Shown here: positions 11,925 to 24,078 of the stretch, one piece after another
Layout of the letters: every line of letters begins with the position of its first letter
Numbering within the stretch: position 1 is the stretch's first letter
Notes under the pieces: generated by a model
Told to the model about the DNA's origin: nothing
The model's input: the letters and a program-made list of their open reading frames with translations, nothing else
The model's database searches: none
Source of the DNA: Pyropia haitanensis
Lineage: Eukaryota; Rhodophyta; Bangiophyceae; Bangiales; Bangiaceae
Assembly (NCBI GenBank): GCA_008729055.1
Contig: SDUX01000002.1
Span: forward strand, 810,496 to 874,495
DNA: 64,000 nt
Direction: 5' to 3'
Made by a program: the position numbers and the translations under genes

Positions 11925-12836
11925 GGGGACGGGAGAGCACGGGAGGGGCGGGGGGGGGGGGGAAGGCGATGTTGGTATGAGGATCAAGGGGGGACGGCGG
12001 GGAGGGGGGGGTGGAGAAGAAGAGTGAAAGAAAGGCGGCGAGCGGAAGGAGATCACCGGCGTGCACCGGTGGGGGGGATGGCCACGACGCGGCAAGGGGG
12101 TCCTCGACCGCCAGTTTCCAAGCGCGCATCGCGAGCGTCCAGGCGGCTCCGCTGCAGGGCCTCTTCGTGAGTCACGTGCAAGGTGGTTTGCCGGCCGCGG
12201 TGGCAGTCGGGATCAAACACCGGATGATCTGGCATGGCTCCGAGCAGCGTTGGAGCGTGAGGTGAGAATCCAGACAAAAAGGGAGAAGCAAAAAACGCGC
12301 AGGAGCCTGCAGGCCCCACCCACACGCGAGGTGATCCTCCCCACGCGTGTCCAGCAAATCGGGAAGGGAGGGCACGGCGGGAAGGGACGTTCACGGCTCA
12401 AAACACCCCCCGCTGAGCGTGTGGTGCGCGCCCAGTAGTGTACGGGCGCTCCCGTGTGCACTCGTCCCGCCGATGCCGGGGCGGCCTGGTCAATCCTTTG
12501 CCGTGACGACCGCACCGCCGTCCCGTGACGCGCCCAGGGGAAAGGCGTCTCCTCGTCAAGGCGGAGACGGCGGCGAGCAGGCCATGGGCTGTGACGTTGG
12601 CCACCACCCGCGCCATGCCACCGCCCACGGTGCCAAGGGACGGGCCGCCTCATGCCGGTGGACGCGGCACAACGCGGAGGGTACAGCGGCGGGCAAAGGG
12701 GGAGGCTCGCCCAGGGCCAGTGCGTCGGAAGGACGCAGAGAGACAAAGGCGGGGAAGGGGGAGGGGGGAGGAGGCGGCGGCGAGAGGGACATAGAGGGGG
12801 GGGGTGAGAGCGCGTAGGACGGTGAGGAGGGCCAAC
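11925..12836. other. Intergenic
   Basis: This spacer separates the start of the unidentified minus-strand gene from the 3' end of DPH1. It should carry the former's promoter. No gene or clear motif was seen; the frames are compositional shadows. Confidence 0.5.
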
Positions 12837-14329
12837 TCATGATTCCGCGGCCGCCGCAGGGGCGTCGGCCGGCCCCGAGGCTGCCGGCGGCACGGCTTCC
12901 CCACCCCCCACCTCCCCGCCACGGCGGACGGCTTCACCTTCCCCCCCCCGCGCACGCCCGCCCCCCCCCCCCCCGCCGTCCCCGTCGCCCCCCCCCCCCT
13001 CTTTCGCCCCCCCCACGGCGCGCAGCGTCGCCCGCCGCGCCTCCCGGCGCTTGGCCTTGGCCCGTGCCGCCGCGGCCGCCTCCTCCGGGTCCACCCAGTA
13101 GTTGCTCCACTCCCCCCCCCCTTGGCGTAGTAGTCCATCGGGTAGACGTCCCGCCACGCCACCGCCCCCACCGCCACGTACGCCTCGTACGGCGTCAGCA
13201 GCGGCACGCCCAGCGCCGCAAAGCCCTCCCCCCAGTCGATGCTCAGGCGCGGGCACGCGACCTGCACCCACGCTTGGATGCCGCCGCCGGCGGTGAGGCG
13301 GCGGAGCTTGGGCAGCGACAGCTCCGACAGCAGCACCACCACCAGCGACCGGCCGGCGGCGGCGAGCGCGGCGGTCAGCCGACGGATGATGGCGGGCGAG
13401 CCCTGCCGCCCGAGGGTGCCTTGCACCACCCCCCAGGTGCGCGCGGGCGCGGCGGCGGCGATCGCCCGCCGCCGCTCGCCGCGCATCCGCGGGTGGTCGT
13501 ACGCCTCGGCCGTCCACGTCTTGGCGTACGGGTCGTAGCGGTAGGCGGGGAGCCCCGGGTTGGCAATCATCGCCGCCTCGAGGTGGAACCGCCCGTCGCC
13601 GACATAGACGAGCGCGTCCACGGCGGCCGCGTCGAGCGGCGGGGCGGTGCAGCCGAGGAGCTCCCCTGGCGACAGCGGCTTTGCCTGCGGCGTCAGCGGC
13701 GGGGAGGCGGGGAAGGCGGCGCGCAGGGCGGGGCCGAGCTCGTGGAGCGTGTCGACAAACTGGATGGTGGCGGTGAGCGCGAGCCGCGCCGTCGGCGGGA
13801 AGGTGTCGGCGAGGCAGGCGAGCAGGTGGGCCGGCTCAAAGCGGATGTGCACAAACACGTACATGGCGGGGATGGCGCACGCGGTGACGGGCACGAGGCA
13901 CGAGTGGCCATAGTGGACGAGGAAGGCCGCGCCGAGGCACGCGGCGGTCATGTCGTCGACGCAGCACGCGCCGTACGTAACGTCGCCAAGGACGAGGATG
14001 TCCGTCACGCCCGCGTGCGCGCGGAAGATGTCGCCAAGGACGCCGGCGTAGCGGAGGAGGCCCTCGGGCATTTGGAGCGCAACGGTCGCCGCGGCGGCCT
14101 GCCGGATGCGCCACACCGTCTTGGGCACCTCAAACGAGTAGTTGGACGGCAGCGCGTCCATCGCCGCGAGCAGGTCGGGGTCCTCGGCAATCGACGCCGG
14201 CACCCCACCGGCACGCGGCGCGGGGACCACAGGGCGGGGGGGGGTGGCCGTCCCGGCCGGCGGCACGGTCGCGACCACGGCCGTGGCGGCCGCAGCCGCC
14301 GGGGTGGTCGGCGCGGCGGCGGCGGTGCC

Positions 14330-14367
<38 letters not shown>

Positions 14368-14510
14368 CACCGCCGCCGCCGCCGCCACTGCCGCCGCCGC
14401 AGCAGCCCGCAGCAGGAGCGGCGTCCGCCACCACCGAGACAGCCGCACCCGCCGGTGCGGCGGCGGCACAGCCACAGCCACCAGCCGTCAAACCCGTGGC
14501 GCCGGCACCA

Positions 14511-14577
<67 letters not shown>

Positions 14578-14699
14578 TGCCGCCGCCGCAGCAGCCCGCA
14601 GCAGGAGCGGCGTCCGCCACCACCGAGACAGCCGCACCCGCAGGTGCGGCGGCGGCACAGCCACAGCCACCAGCCGTCAAACCCGTGGCGCCGGCACCA

Positions 14700-14739
<40 letters not shown>

Positions 14740-14849
14740 AGCAGCCCGCAGCAGGAGCGGCGTCCGCCACCACCGCGACAGCCGCACCCGCCGGTGCGGC
14801 GGCGGCACAGCCACAGCCACCAGCCGTCAAACCCGTGGCGCCGGCACCA

Positions 14850-14907
<58 letters not shown>

Positions 14908-15041
14908 GCGTGCCGCCGGCGTCGGCGTCCCCCCCCGCTGCCGCCACGGGCGGCGCGGCGTCACCGGCCGGCCGCGGCGGCCGCCCACCGCCGCGGCCGC
15001 GGGAGCCGGCATAGCGGCCGACGCGCGTCGGTGGGGGCATG
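12837..15041 (-). CDS. DPH1: 2-(3-amino-3-carboxypropyl)histidine synthase subunit 1 (diphthamide synthesis)
   Basis: DPH1 with DPH2 forms the radical-SAM [4Fe-4S] enzyme that transfers the aminocarboxypropyl group of SAM to the target histidine of elongation factor 2. The conserved core starts around 14190 (ALPSNYSFEVPKTVWRI) and holds LQMPEGLL, GDVTYGACCVDD, HYGHSC, QVACPRLSIDWG and LLTPYEAYVA. The three cluster cysteines are those in YGAC, GHSC and VACP. The C-terminal YPMDYYAKGGG continues into EWSNYWVDPEEA only after adding one base in the 10-bp C run at 13112-13121; the true end is then the stop at 12837. About 230 residues before the core are Gly/Ala-rich and include a 113-bp repeat in three copies, absent from usual DPH1. 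ATG 15041 (MPPPTRVGRYAG) is a plausible start; an in-frame ATG at 15514 exists. Confidence 0.93.
14401..14853. repeat. Three-copy 113-bp minisatellite inside DPH1
   Basis: Cores at 14401-14513, 14589-14702 and 14740-14853 are nearly identical, with single-base changes such as GAGACA/GCGACA. They are separated by GCC tracts of different length. On the coding strand each encodes about 38 residues containing CGCAAAAPAGAAV and DAAPAAGCC. The high identity implies recent expansion. Confidence 0.9.
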
Positions 15042-15914
15042 CCGCCGCCGGCGTGGCGGCGGCGGCGGCGGCGGCGGGCGGGCACTGGCGGGGGCGGCGG
15101 GGGGGGGGGGGGGGGGCAGCGGGGAGGGGAAGGGGGGGCCGCGCCGGAGGCGGCGGCGGAGGCGGCGGCAGCAGTGGTGGGGGGGGGTGGGGGGGGGGGG
15201 GGGGAGGTGGCGGGACTGATGGGGGAGCGACGGGAAGACGAGGGCGAGACCTCGGCCGGGGGGGGGGGGGGGGGGGGAGGGGTTCGCGCCGCCGGTGGAC
15301 TGCGCCCGCGTGACAACGGGACAGAGACGACACTGCCGCCGCAGCGGCGCGAGCCGTCGACGGCGCCCGCAGCCCAAAAACAGCGTCCACCAAAGACGAC
15401 TGTGGCTTCCAAACGGGCCGCCGTTGAGAGTTGGCCAACATTTCGTGGGGTTTGGCCGCAGGGGGCGTCGCGGTACACAGCACATACATTGTATACCGCC
15501 CGGCGGCCGGCCATCTCATCCCAGTCTCATTGTACGAGGCGAGCAGCGCGGCCGCGGGCGTCGGCCACCCCCCCCCTCTCCGCCAGCGTCATAAAACCAG
15601 CGTGGGCGGGACGACACCACGGGGGAAAGAAACCAAAAAAAAAAAAAAAACACAGACAAATCGACGGCGGCAGCGCGCGGCAGGGCCGCGTCTGCGGTAG
15701 CGGCGGCGACACGCGCACGCTCTCCCCACCCGCGCCCCACTCGCGCCCCCCCCCCCCGCCCCCCCCACCAGCAACGCCCTTCCCACCGCCGCCACAGAGC
15801 GGCGACCCCCCCCCCAGGACGCCGGCACGGCACACGCACCGTGCTGGCAAAAAAAAAAAAAAACAGGAGCCGCGGCGGCGTCGGGCGGGTGCGGGCACGG
15901 CGGCGGCGGCCGCC
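15042..15914. other. Spacer between DPH1 start and TRMO 3' end
   Basis: No gene is supported. It includes G runs at 15100-15120 and 15260-15280, an A run at 15635-15650 and another at 15849-15864. It probably contains the DPH1 promoter and the TRMO 3' UTR. Confidence 0.5.
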
Positions 15915-15926
15915 TCAGCCGCTCGC

Positions 15927-15969
<43 letters not shown>

Positions 15970-17188
15970 CCCGGCGCGGGCGGCGGCGGCGGCGGCGGCT
16001 CCGTCACGGACAGTGGCGGCGGCGGCGGCGGCGGCGGCCCGGCGTCGGTCGGGGGTGGCGGCGGCTGCCGCTGCAGGTGCGGCGGCCGCGGGGAGTAGCT
16101 CAGGTCTGGTGGGGGGTCACAAGAGGGGGGGGGGGAGGGGGGGGGGGGGGGATGAGCGGCAGCACCGCCGCGGGCGGCGGCGCCCACCGGCCGGCCGCGC
16201 AGGGGCGCACCCAAACAGACAATGCGGAGCGCGCCACGCCGGCGCGTGGGGGTGTGAGTGGACAGCCGCCGCGGCGCGGCGGCGCGGGCCGCGCGGCCCG
16301 CCGCCGTCGCCGGCGGGCGCGGCGGCGCGGGACGCCCAATGCCGCGGGGCGTCCCCGATACACGCCCACCGCCTCCCACCACCGCCGGCGCTCCCCACCG
16401 GCGTCGCCCCCCCCACCCCCCCCCCCCCCCCCCAACCCCCCCGCCGAGACCGCGGCGGCACCCACATCCAACCGGCGGCCCCCTCCCTTGCCGTCCCCCC
16501 CCCCCCCCCCCCCCCCTCTTCCTCCCAACCCAGCCCGCGCGAGACCCGCCACGTACAGTCCGGCTCGACAACGTCGGCGACGTCCTCCACCCACCCCCCC
16601 CTCCCCCCCACCCCCACCCCGTCCGTGTACGCCACGTACGGCTTGATGTCGAGCACCGGCGTGCCGTCGAGGAGGTCCAGCCCCTCCACCGCCACCACCC
16701 CCGCCGCCGCGTCCACGCCCACCACCCGCAGCGCCGACAGGCCCAGCCGGTTGGGCCGGTGCGGCGACCGCGTCGCGAACACGCCCACCCGCCGGGAGCG
16801 GTCCCCCCGCGGCGGCCGCACCGTCGGCCGCCAGCCCGGCCCGTTGAGGTGCAGCACCGTCACCGCCCAGACGTGCGAAAAGCCGGCGAGGCCGGCGAGG
16901 CTCGCCGCCATCGCCTCCCGCGACGCAAACGCGGCGGCGTCGAGGACGAGCGCCCCGCGTTGCGCAACGCCGCCGAGCGTGCCGGCGGTGACGGGCGGCT
17001 GGCGGGGGGTGCCAAACCGCTCCGTGTAGGGCGACGACACGTGCGCGATGGGCGTCAGCGTGTAGGACGCGGCGGGGGGGTGCGCGGCGGTGTAGGAGCG
17101 GGGGGGGCGGCCGGTGCCACGGCGGGGGCCCCGGGGGGGGGGCGGGGGGGGGGGGGGCCCGACCCACCGGTGGGGGGGGGGGGGGCGA

Positions 17189-17233
<45 letters not shown>

Positions 17234-17494
17234 GGCCGCCGCCGCCGCCGCCACGGGCGCCGCCGCCGTCGAGGCCGGCGCGGCGGACGCGGCGGCGGCG
17301 GGTGGCGTCGGTGGTGGCGGCGGCGGCGGCGTCGCGGCAGCGTCCGCGTCAGCGTCGGCGGCGGCGGCGGCGGCACCCGCCGCCGCCGGCGGCGGCGAGC
17401 GCATCGTCGCGGCGCGCGGCGGCGGCGGCGGCAGCCGCGGGGACGGCGGACACCGCCGGGGGAGGGCGGGGGCGGCCCACGCGGGCGCCTGCAT
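15915..17494 (-). CDS. TRMO: tRNA (N6-threonylcarbamoyladenosine37-N6)-methyltransferase, TsaA/TrmO family, two exons
   Basis: TrmO methylates N6 of t6A37 in some tRNAs using SAM. The TsaA domain lies at about 17075-16560 and shows LTPIAHVSSPYTERFGTPRQP-like opening, FSHVWAVTVLH, VRPPRGD, VGVFATRSPHRPNRLGLS and GTPVLDIKPYVAYTD, all hallmark motifs. The open frame runs on into low complexity, but a GTACGT donor at 16552-16557 and a CAG acceptor at 16106-16108 give an intron (16106-16557). This restores VEPDYLSYSPRPPHLQ in phase and ends at a stop at 15915 after a Pro-rich tail. The N-terminus before the domain is Ala/Pro-rich; the ATG at 17494 (MQAPAWAAPAL) reaches the domain only after a net two-base change in C runs around 17130-17180. 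ATG 17404 is an alternative. Confidence 0.87.
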
Positions 17495-19256
17495 GGCCGG
17501 CAGTGGGCACCGGCGGCGGGCGGCGGGCGGCGGCAGGCGGAGGGAGCGGCGGCAGCGGCGGCGGCGGCGGCCGCGCGGTGGCGGCGCGCCGGCGGGGACG
17601 GTGGGGAGGGGGGGGGGGCACGCGGGGCGGCGGCGGCGGCGCGGCGGGTGCGCGCCGCGCCGGCCAGAGGCACAGATCAACGCTGGGTTCCGCGATGGAC
17701 GGGATTGAGCTGTAAAGGTGTGTGGGTGCGGAAAGGTTCGTAGGTGGACCCTGCGGGTCTGCGAGAAGCCCGCGGGACGGCTGCGGCGGCGGCGGTCGCG
17801 GCGGGCGGGGGGGGGAAGGCGACGGCGCCGATGGGGCAGGGGGGGGAGGGGGGGGGGGGTGGTGGGGATGGAGAAGGGTGCGGCGGGGTGGACCTGGGTG
17901 GGATGGGCGGGGAGACCGCTGGCTGGAGAGTGACCGGGGGATCTAAAGTGGGGGGGGGGGTTGGTGGAGGGGGGGGACACCGGGCGCAGCGATGGGTGGG
18001 GATGGAGTGGCAGTCCATGGGCGCGCAGCGCCTGCCCCAGCGCATGGTCCGTGCCACAGCCGGGAGGGGGGGAAGGAGGAAGAGGGGCGGGAGGCTGTGG
18101 CGCTGGCGGCTAGGACGGCCAACGGGTGGCGTGCAGCGGCCACGCCGCGGCCCCAATCGAGCGCCGACGGTCCCGACGCCCTGCCCTCTCGGACGCTCAC
18201 AGACCCGTGCAAGAGCCCCTGTATACGAGCATGTGTCCATCCCACCCCCGCCTCTGCTTCCCGTCCCCAGCCCAGCCCCCGGCCGCGGGAAAAACGCGGA
18301 GCTCGCTGACATCGCCGCCGCCACCGACGCGCAGCGCCCCAAACGGGTCAGCCGCGCGCCCGTCCCCAACCTGTGCTGCCGCCCCCGCGGTGGGGCGGAC
18401 CCGCCGCCGCGCGGCCGCGAGGCGCCGCGGCGGCCGTGCCGACGCAGGCAGCCTCCGGCCGACGCGGCCGCGCTGCCTGCCGGCCGCCCACCCCCCTACC
18501 GCCGCGCCCCCCCCAAAGAAGGCCCACTCGGGGTGCCGCCCCCCGCGCGGTCGCCCCCCTGCCGCTTGGCCCCCCCAGCCGGGTTGGCGATTGAGGTTGA
18601 GAGCATCAAGGCGACGGAGAGGTCCAAACGGCGCGTGGTCGGATGGGTGACACAGCGGAGGGGGGGCGAGACGACGACGGATGGGGGGCGCGACGGTGGG
18701 GGGGGGTCATGACGACGACGCGTCCGCAGGGGCTCGGTCGACAAGAACCGGGACTTTCCCCTGAAAATCCATTATTCGCTCTACCAAGTGAAGATTTCAC
18801 TACATCCGTACCCCACATGAGCACCACACAGTTTTTGAGAGCATCGCGGACCAGAGTTGCCGGCTTGACCAATCAAGCGTGAGGGTGTCCTTACTGACTG
18901 ACTCTTCATCAGCATATTCGATTGCGTATGCATGGACAGCAAGGACAACCAGTTGACAGAGGGGCCACAACTCTGGAAGTGGCTGGAAGATTCCCCGCCA
19001 GAGCAGGGGGCGTGTGGAGGACGCGTGCGCGCTGCTGCGCGCAACGCTCACGTCGACTACATCCGCGCGGTGGTGTGCTGCACTTGGACGCACGGTACCG
19101 CGTCTCCCCACCTTGTTCCCCACCCGGCTCGTTTCCGGCACACGTACACCTCTTTCGCCATCTTGACCGCCCCTTGCTGTTGCATCCTCTTCGTCCCCCG
19201 AGTCCTCGTGCCCCCCCGTCCGCCCCTCTACCACCCCCTCCCTCCCCCCCGACACC
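17495..19256. other. Divergent intergenic region, TRMO (-) / BI-1 (+)
   Basis: It must contain both promoters. GC-rich simple sequence fills 17500-18700; 18760-19250 has normal composition and a CT-rich leader directly before the BI-1 start (CCCCTCCCTCCCCCCCGACACC). No gene is supported. Confidence 0.5.
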
Positions 19257-20063
19257 ATGGCATCCTTTGCCCGGCGGCGCGGCTTTGGGGCGTCCAAGCC
19301 CGGCGGCTCTCCCTACGCCTCCGCCTACGATGACGCGTACGCCGCGGACGCGTCGTCGGCGTCGCCGCTGACGGGCCTGCCGCCCCACATCCAGCGGCAC
19401 CTCGCCGCCGTGTACGGCACGCTCGGCGGCATGGCCGCCGCCGCCGCCGCGGGCGCGGTGCTGTCGGCGCGGACGGGCTTCTTTTACGGCGGCTGGCTGC
19501 CGGCACTCGTGTCCATGGGCGCCCTCTTTGCGTTTATGGCCATCCCCGCAGGGGGGGTGGGCGGCGCGGCCGCCGAGTCCCGCCGCGCCGCCGCGCTCGG
19601 CGTCTTTTCCGCGGCGAATGGCGCCGCCGCGGGCCCGCTGCTGTCGTACGTGACGGCCGTGCAGCCGGCGCTGCCGGCTGTGGCGCTGACCGCCACCGCC
19701 GTCATGTTTGGGTGCCTGTCCGCGGCGGCGGTGCTGGCGCGCCGCCGCTCGTACCTCTTCCTCGGCGGCGGCCTCAGCGCGGCGCTGTCGGCGCTGCTGG
19801 TGGTGTCGCTCGCGTCGTCGTGGACGCGCTCGTCGGCGGCGCTGGGGCTGGAGCTGTGGGGTGGGCTCGTCGTCTTTTGTGGCTACGTGCTGTACGACAC
19901 GCAGCGGGTGGTGGAGCGCGCGCACGACGGCGACCGGGACGCCAAGCGGCACGCGCTGGAGCTGTTCCAGGACCTCTTTGCGATGCTCGTGCGGGTGGCC
20001 ATCATTTTGGCGCGCAACCAGCAGCGGCGGGAGGAGAAGGAGGACCGCCGCCGCCGGTCGTAG
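19257..20063 (+). CDS. BI-1: BAX inhibitor-1 family membrane protein
   Basis: A 268-residue protein of the TMBIM family, which acts in the ER membrane as a calcium-leak regulator and suppressor of stress-induced cell death. Its order is typical: a hydrophilic 40-residue N-terminus, HIQRHLAAVYGTLGG opening the first helix, six to seven hydrophobic segments between residues 50 and 230, and then the family signature GYVLYDTQRVVERAHDGDRDAKRHALELFQDLF, followed by a short basic tail RREEKEDRRRRS. The Asp-Tyr-Asp pH-sensor environment (YDTQ, FQDL) is kept. The start ATG has a strong context (GACACCATGG). Intronless, with no long homopolymers, hence intact. The gene is divergent from TRMO. Confidence 0.95.
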   Translation: MASFARRRGFGASKPGGSPYASAYDDAYAADASSASPLTGLPPHIQRHLAAVYGTLGGMAAAAAAGAVLSARTGFFYGGWLPALVSMGALFAFMAIPAGGVGGAAAESRRAAALGVFSAANGAAAGPLLSYVTAVQPALPAVALTATAVMFGCLSAAAVLARRRSYLFLGGGLSAALSALLVVSLASSWTRSSAALGLELWGGLVVFCGYVLYDTQRVVERAHDGDRDAKRHALELFQDLFAMLVRVAIILARNQQRREEKEDRRRRS

Positions 20064-21053
20064 GGTGACGAGGGTGGGGTGAGATGCTGGCAGCTCCCGT
20101 GGGGCCACGCGGCGCTCGTGTCCTTGTATGCATGACGTATGGGTCTGATGTGTTTTCGTGACAGCTGCTGGCGTGTGGATTCGTTGTGTGCCTGGCAGGG
20201 GCTGTCTGCAAAAAAAAAAAAAAGGGTTGCTTTCTTGTTGCGTTCCAGTCGGTCGCTCGGCCCGTCGCCTCCTCACAATCGCACCTCCTGGAGTCTTTCC
20301 CCTGCGGGAGGAGCGTCGGGGAACGCTATCGCGCCGAGCCCGGCTGCCGCGTCCCTGAGTCATGCCCTGTATAGGTGCCCCTGCGGCCAAGACCCCACCG
20401 CGATAGCGCATGAGCGTGGACAGCGGCCGCCCGCCGCACGGGACGGCTGCGACGCCGACGCGCCGGCGGCGGTCGCCATCGGCAGCGTCCCCCGCCCCCC
20501 CTGTGGCGGTGCCGTCGCGCCCGCCACACCCGTCCGCTGCCGCCTGCCCGCGGCGCGGGCCACGACGCCGCCCCTGCCCCCGCCAGCCCGCTCGGCCTTG
20601 CCGGCCAGCCCTGTCCCCCCCCACCGCGGCGGCACCCTCCGCTCCAGCCCCTGCGCTTGTGGGCACGCCCCGCCCGCCACGCCCGCCGCGCCCGCCGCGG
20701 CGGCCGCGCGCGGGGGGGTGGCGGCCAACGCCGGGCAGGGCAGGAGGTGGAAGGGGGGGGGGGGGGGGGAGGGGGGGTGACGGGGGGGTGGCGGCGACGG
20801 TGGCGGCGGCGGCGGCGACGCGGCGGACGTGGCGGTGGGGACCGTGGTGGTGGTGGCGGCGGTGGCGGTGGAAACGGCGGCGACAGCGGCGGTGGTGGAG
20901 GTGGTGGTGGTGAAGGAAGTAGTCGTGGTGGTGGTGGTGGCGGGGGATGGAGGTGGGGGGTGCTGGTGGGGGAGATGGGGAGTGGTGCTGGTGGCGCCGC
21001 CGCAGTGGCGGGGTCGTGGCGACTCGTGGCCGTGGCGGCGGCGGCCGCCGCGC
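20064..21053. other. Convergent intergenic region
   Basis: The 3' ends of BI-1 and the next minus-strand gene meet here. A 13-bp A run starts at 20211. The interval 20750-21000 is GGT/GGC simple sequence. No gene was seen. Confidence 0.55.
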
Positions 21054-21392
21054 TCACCCGTCGGGCGGCCGCCAGCCGTGGCTGGGCAGCTCCCGCCGCG
21101 CGGCGCGCGCCCAGAGGCCCTCCACCCCCCCCCGGGCGGTCTCGATCGCCACCCACGCGGACAGCTCGGACAGGCCGCCGACCGCGGCGCCCGTGTTGGC
21201 CGCCACATAGCCAAAGACCGACCGCGCCCAGGCGGTCGCGACCGCCGCCCGGTCGGGCGGCTCGTAGTAGTCGTCGATGGTCGTTGTCGCGCCCGTCGCG
21301 ACGCGGACCGCGTGGTCCAGCCAGCCCCGCGACGGCCATGACCCGCCGACGCCGGCGGTGGCGTCACCGCCATTGCCGATGCTGCTGCCGCT

Positions 21393-21440
<48 letters not shown>

Positions 21441-22730
21441 GCCGCCGCCGCCGCTGCCGTCGCCGCCGCCGCTGTCGCGACTGCCGCCGCCACCGCTACC
21501 ATCGCCTCTGCCATCCCCGCCGCTGGCGCCGTTGCCATGGACGGCGCCGTCCATGCTGCTGGCGCCGCCGCCACCGCCGCCACCACCGGCGCCGGCGCCG
21601 GCGCCGGCGCCGCCGGCGTCGTGCGGCGCGGGCGGCGCGGCGGCGGCCGCCTCGGCCGCCGCGACCGCCGCGATGCCGTCCCGCGCGAGCGCGCGGCGGT
21701 ACGCCGCGGCGGCCGCCGCGGTCGGCGGCCACGCGTGGCCGAGCGCCGGCGGCAGGCCGACCCCCCCCGCGAGCAGCAGCCCCCACACGAGCCCGTGGTC
21801 CGACAGCGTCGCGGCCGCCCACGGCGTCGCGCCGCCGAGCAGCCACGACCGCAGCCGCCGCACCTGCTGGCGCGTCACGCCCGCCGCGTCGGGGTGCTCG
21901 AGCGGCACCCAGCACGCCGCGTCGGCGGCGGCGTAGCAAATGGGGGGGGGGTCCTCCAGCCCGTTGGTCGCCAGCACCGTCCACTCGCCGACAATGACGG
22001 GGGGGGGGCGCCGCCCGCGGGGGCGCCGCGCCGCCGGGCCGTCGCTGCTCGACGCGGCGTCGCTGCCGCCGCTCCTGCCGCCGCTGTCGTCGCTGACGCC
22101 GCCGCCGCTGCTGCTGCTGCCGCCGCCACCGCCACCACTGCGACCGCTGGCGGCGTCCCACGCCATCCCGTCGCCGTCCCCCCCCTCCCCCCCCCCCCCC
22201 CCCCCCCCCCGCCGCGTCGTCGGCCACGTCCCAGCCGTCGTCGCCCACGACGCTGACGCGGCGCCACGAGACGGCCACCCAAAACGCGACCCCCCCCCCC
22301 GCCGCCGCCGCGCGCTCCCCCCGGTGGTACTCGAGGCGCACGTCGACCGCGCGCGGCACCGCCAGCGGCGACCACACCCGCGTCGTCACGTCGAGGGAGC
22401 GGGGCGGGGTGTGTGGGGTGGAGCCCGCCCCCGGCGCCACCGCCGCGTCCATGCCGAGGAGCCAGGCCGCGACGAGGCGGGGCGCCGCGCCCGACGCGGC
22501 CAGGTGCGCCCGCACCTGTGAGCGCAGCCGCCGGCGGAGGCGGCGGGTCGCCCAGCCGACGGGGTCTTCGGCGGCCGCCGCGGCGGCCGCCGCCGCCGCC
22601 GTCGCGGCCGCCTCCTCCGCCGCCTTGGTCGCCGCCGCCGCCGCCGCGACCGCCGCCGCAGCGGCCGCGTCCTTGACCGCGTCGCCGCTGTCGCCGCCGC
22701 CGGTGTCGACGCCGACGGCACCACTGCTGC

Positions 22731-22794
<64 letters not shown>

Positions 22795-23400
22795 ACCACC
22801 ACCGCCGCCGCCACGCCCACCGCCGCCGCCGCCGGCGTCCCCCCCCCCATCACAGCCGTCAAAGTCCAACGCCGCGTCCGCGTCCGCGGCGGCCTGCCCC
22901 CGCGTCCGCGCGGCGGCCGCCTCCCGCGCCGCCCCGTACGCCGCCCACACGCCCGCCTTGCCGAGGAGGCCGCCCAGGCACGACGACGCGTCCACGGCGG
23001 ATGGCGGCAGCGGCCGCAGCCGCCACCGCCGCGCCGCGGCGGCGGCGAGCGGCCAGCGCGACGCAAACGCGGCGTGTGCGGCCGCCTCGCGCGCCGCCGT
23101 CGAGGGCGGGCGGGGGGGGGGGGCGGGGGGTGCCGCCGCCGCCGCCGCCACCGCCGCGGGCGCGGGCGCCACAAACGCGGCTCCCCTCCCCCCCAGCCCA
23201 CCCCCTCCCAGCCGCCCGCCCCCCCTGCGCCCCCGTCCCAGAGGCCCGCCAACGGCAAGCCGGCCGCGCCGGCGGCGGCGCCAGCGGCGCCCCCCCCCCC
23301 CGCGCTCCCCCCGGCGAGCGACACGGTGACCACCTCCTCTGGCGGCAGCGTCGACAGCAGCAACCGGCCGCCACGCCCCGCGGCGGCGGCCGGCGGCGGC
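21054..23400 (-). CDS. Unidentified large protein with Gly/Ala-rich insertions
   Basis: Not recognised. Ordered-looking segments alternate with poly-Gly/Ala. From right to left: RLLLSTLPPEEVVTVSLAG near 23360, faintly like an F-box start; SRWPLAAAAARRWRLRP; SCLGGLLGKAGVWAAYG; RRRLRSQVRAHLAASG; a beta-rich part with VWSPLAVPRAVDVRLEYH and GVAFWVAVSWRRVSVVG; then VIVGEWTVLATNGLEDPP and VRRLRSWLLGGATPWAA; and a C-terminal WLDHAVRVATGATTTIDDYY with SELSAWVAIETARGG. Normal codon use and hydrophobic patterning argue for real coding. Frame changes occur at C-rich runs (about 23190 and 22180-22210). The N-terminus may extend upstream through low-complexity sequence to about 25.1 kb. F-box identity is a weak guess. 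Confidence 0.45.
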
Positions 23401-23977
23401 GACGCGGTGGCGGTACCCCCCCCCCCCCCCCCCCGCGCGCCCGCCGGGAGCCCCCGGCCGCGCCCCCCCCGGGGGAGCGCCGGCGGAGCGCCGCCGCCGC
23501 GGCAACCGCCGCGGCGGCCAGCCCCCCCGCCGCGGCGGCCGCCGCCAAGCCGCGCCGCGCCGCGCCAGGCGGCAGCGGCGGCAGCCGCCCCGACGGCGGC
23601 GTCACGCCGCCGCGCGCCACGCCCAGCGCGGCGTACCGGCGGGGCGTGCCGGGCGTGCGCGGGGCGGAGGGCGGGGTGCCGCCGCCGCTGCTGCTGCCGC
23701 CGCCGCCGGCGCGGCCGCCGTGGATGACCGCCCCGTCGGGGGAGGCGAGGGCGCCGCCCGTGGGGGGGAGGGGCAGAGTCCCGCCGCGGCCGCCCCCGCC
23801 ACCGCCGCCGCTGCGGCCGGCGCGGCCGCCGTGGATGACCGCCACGTCTGGCGGGCTGCCGCTGCGGCCGGCGGGTGCCGGCGGCGACGCGCTCCGGCGG
23901 GCGCGGCCGCCGAGGATGACCGCCCCATCGGACGGGAACGCCGCGCCGCCGGTGGACGCGGGGGGGCTCCGCGTGCA

Positions 23978-24023
<46 letters not shown>

Positions 24024-24044
24024 TCGCCGTTGCCGCCGCCGCCA

Positions 24045-24078
<34 letters not shown>

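Noticed and set aside
12837..15514. Start of DPH1 at the in-frame ATG 15514
   Set aside because: The extra 157 residues are simple-sequence Pro/Ser and continue through a run-rich spacer; ATG 15041 is the more plausible start, though not proven.
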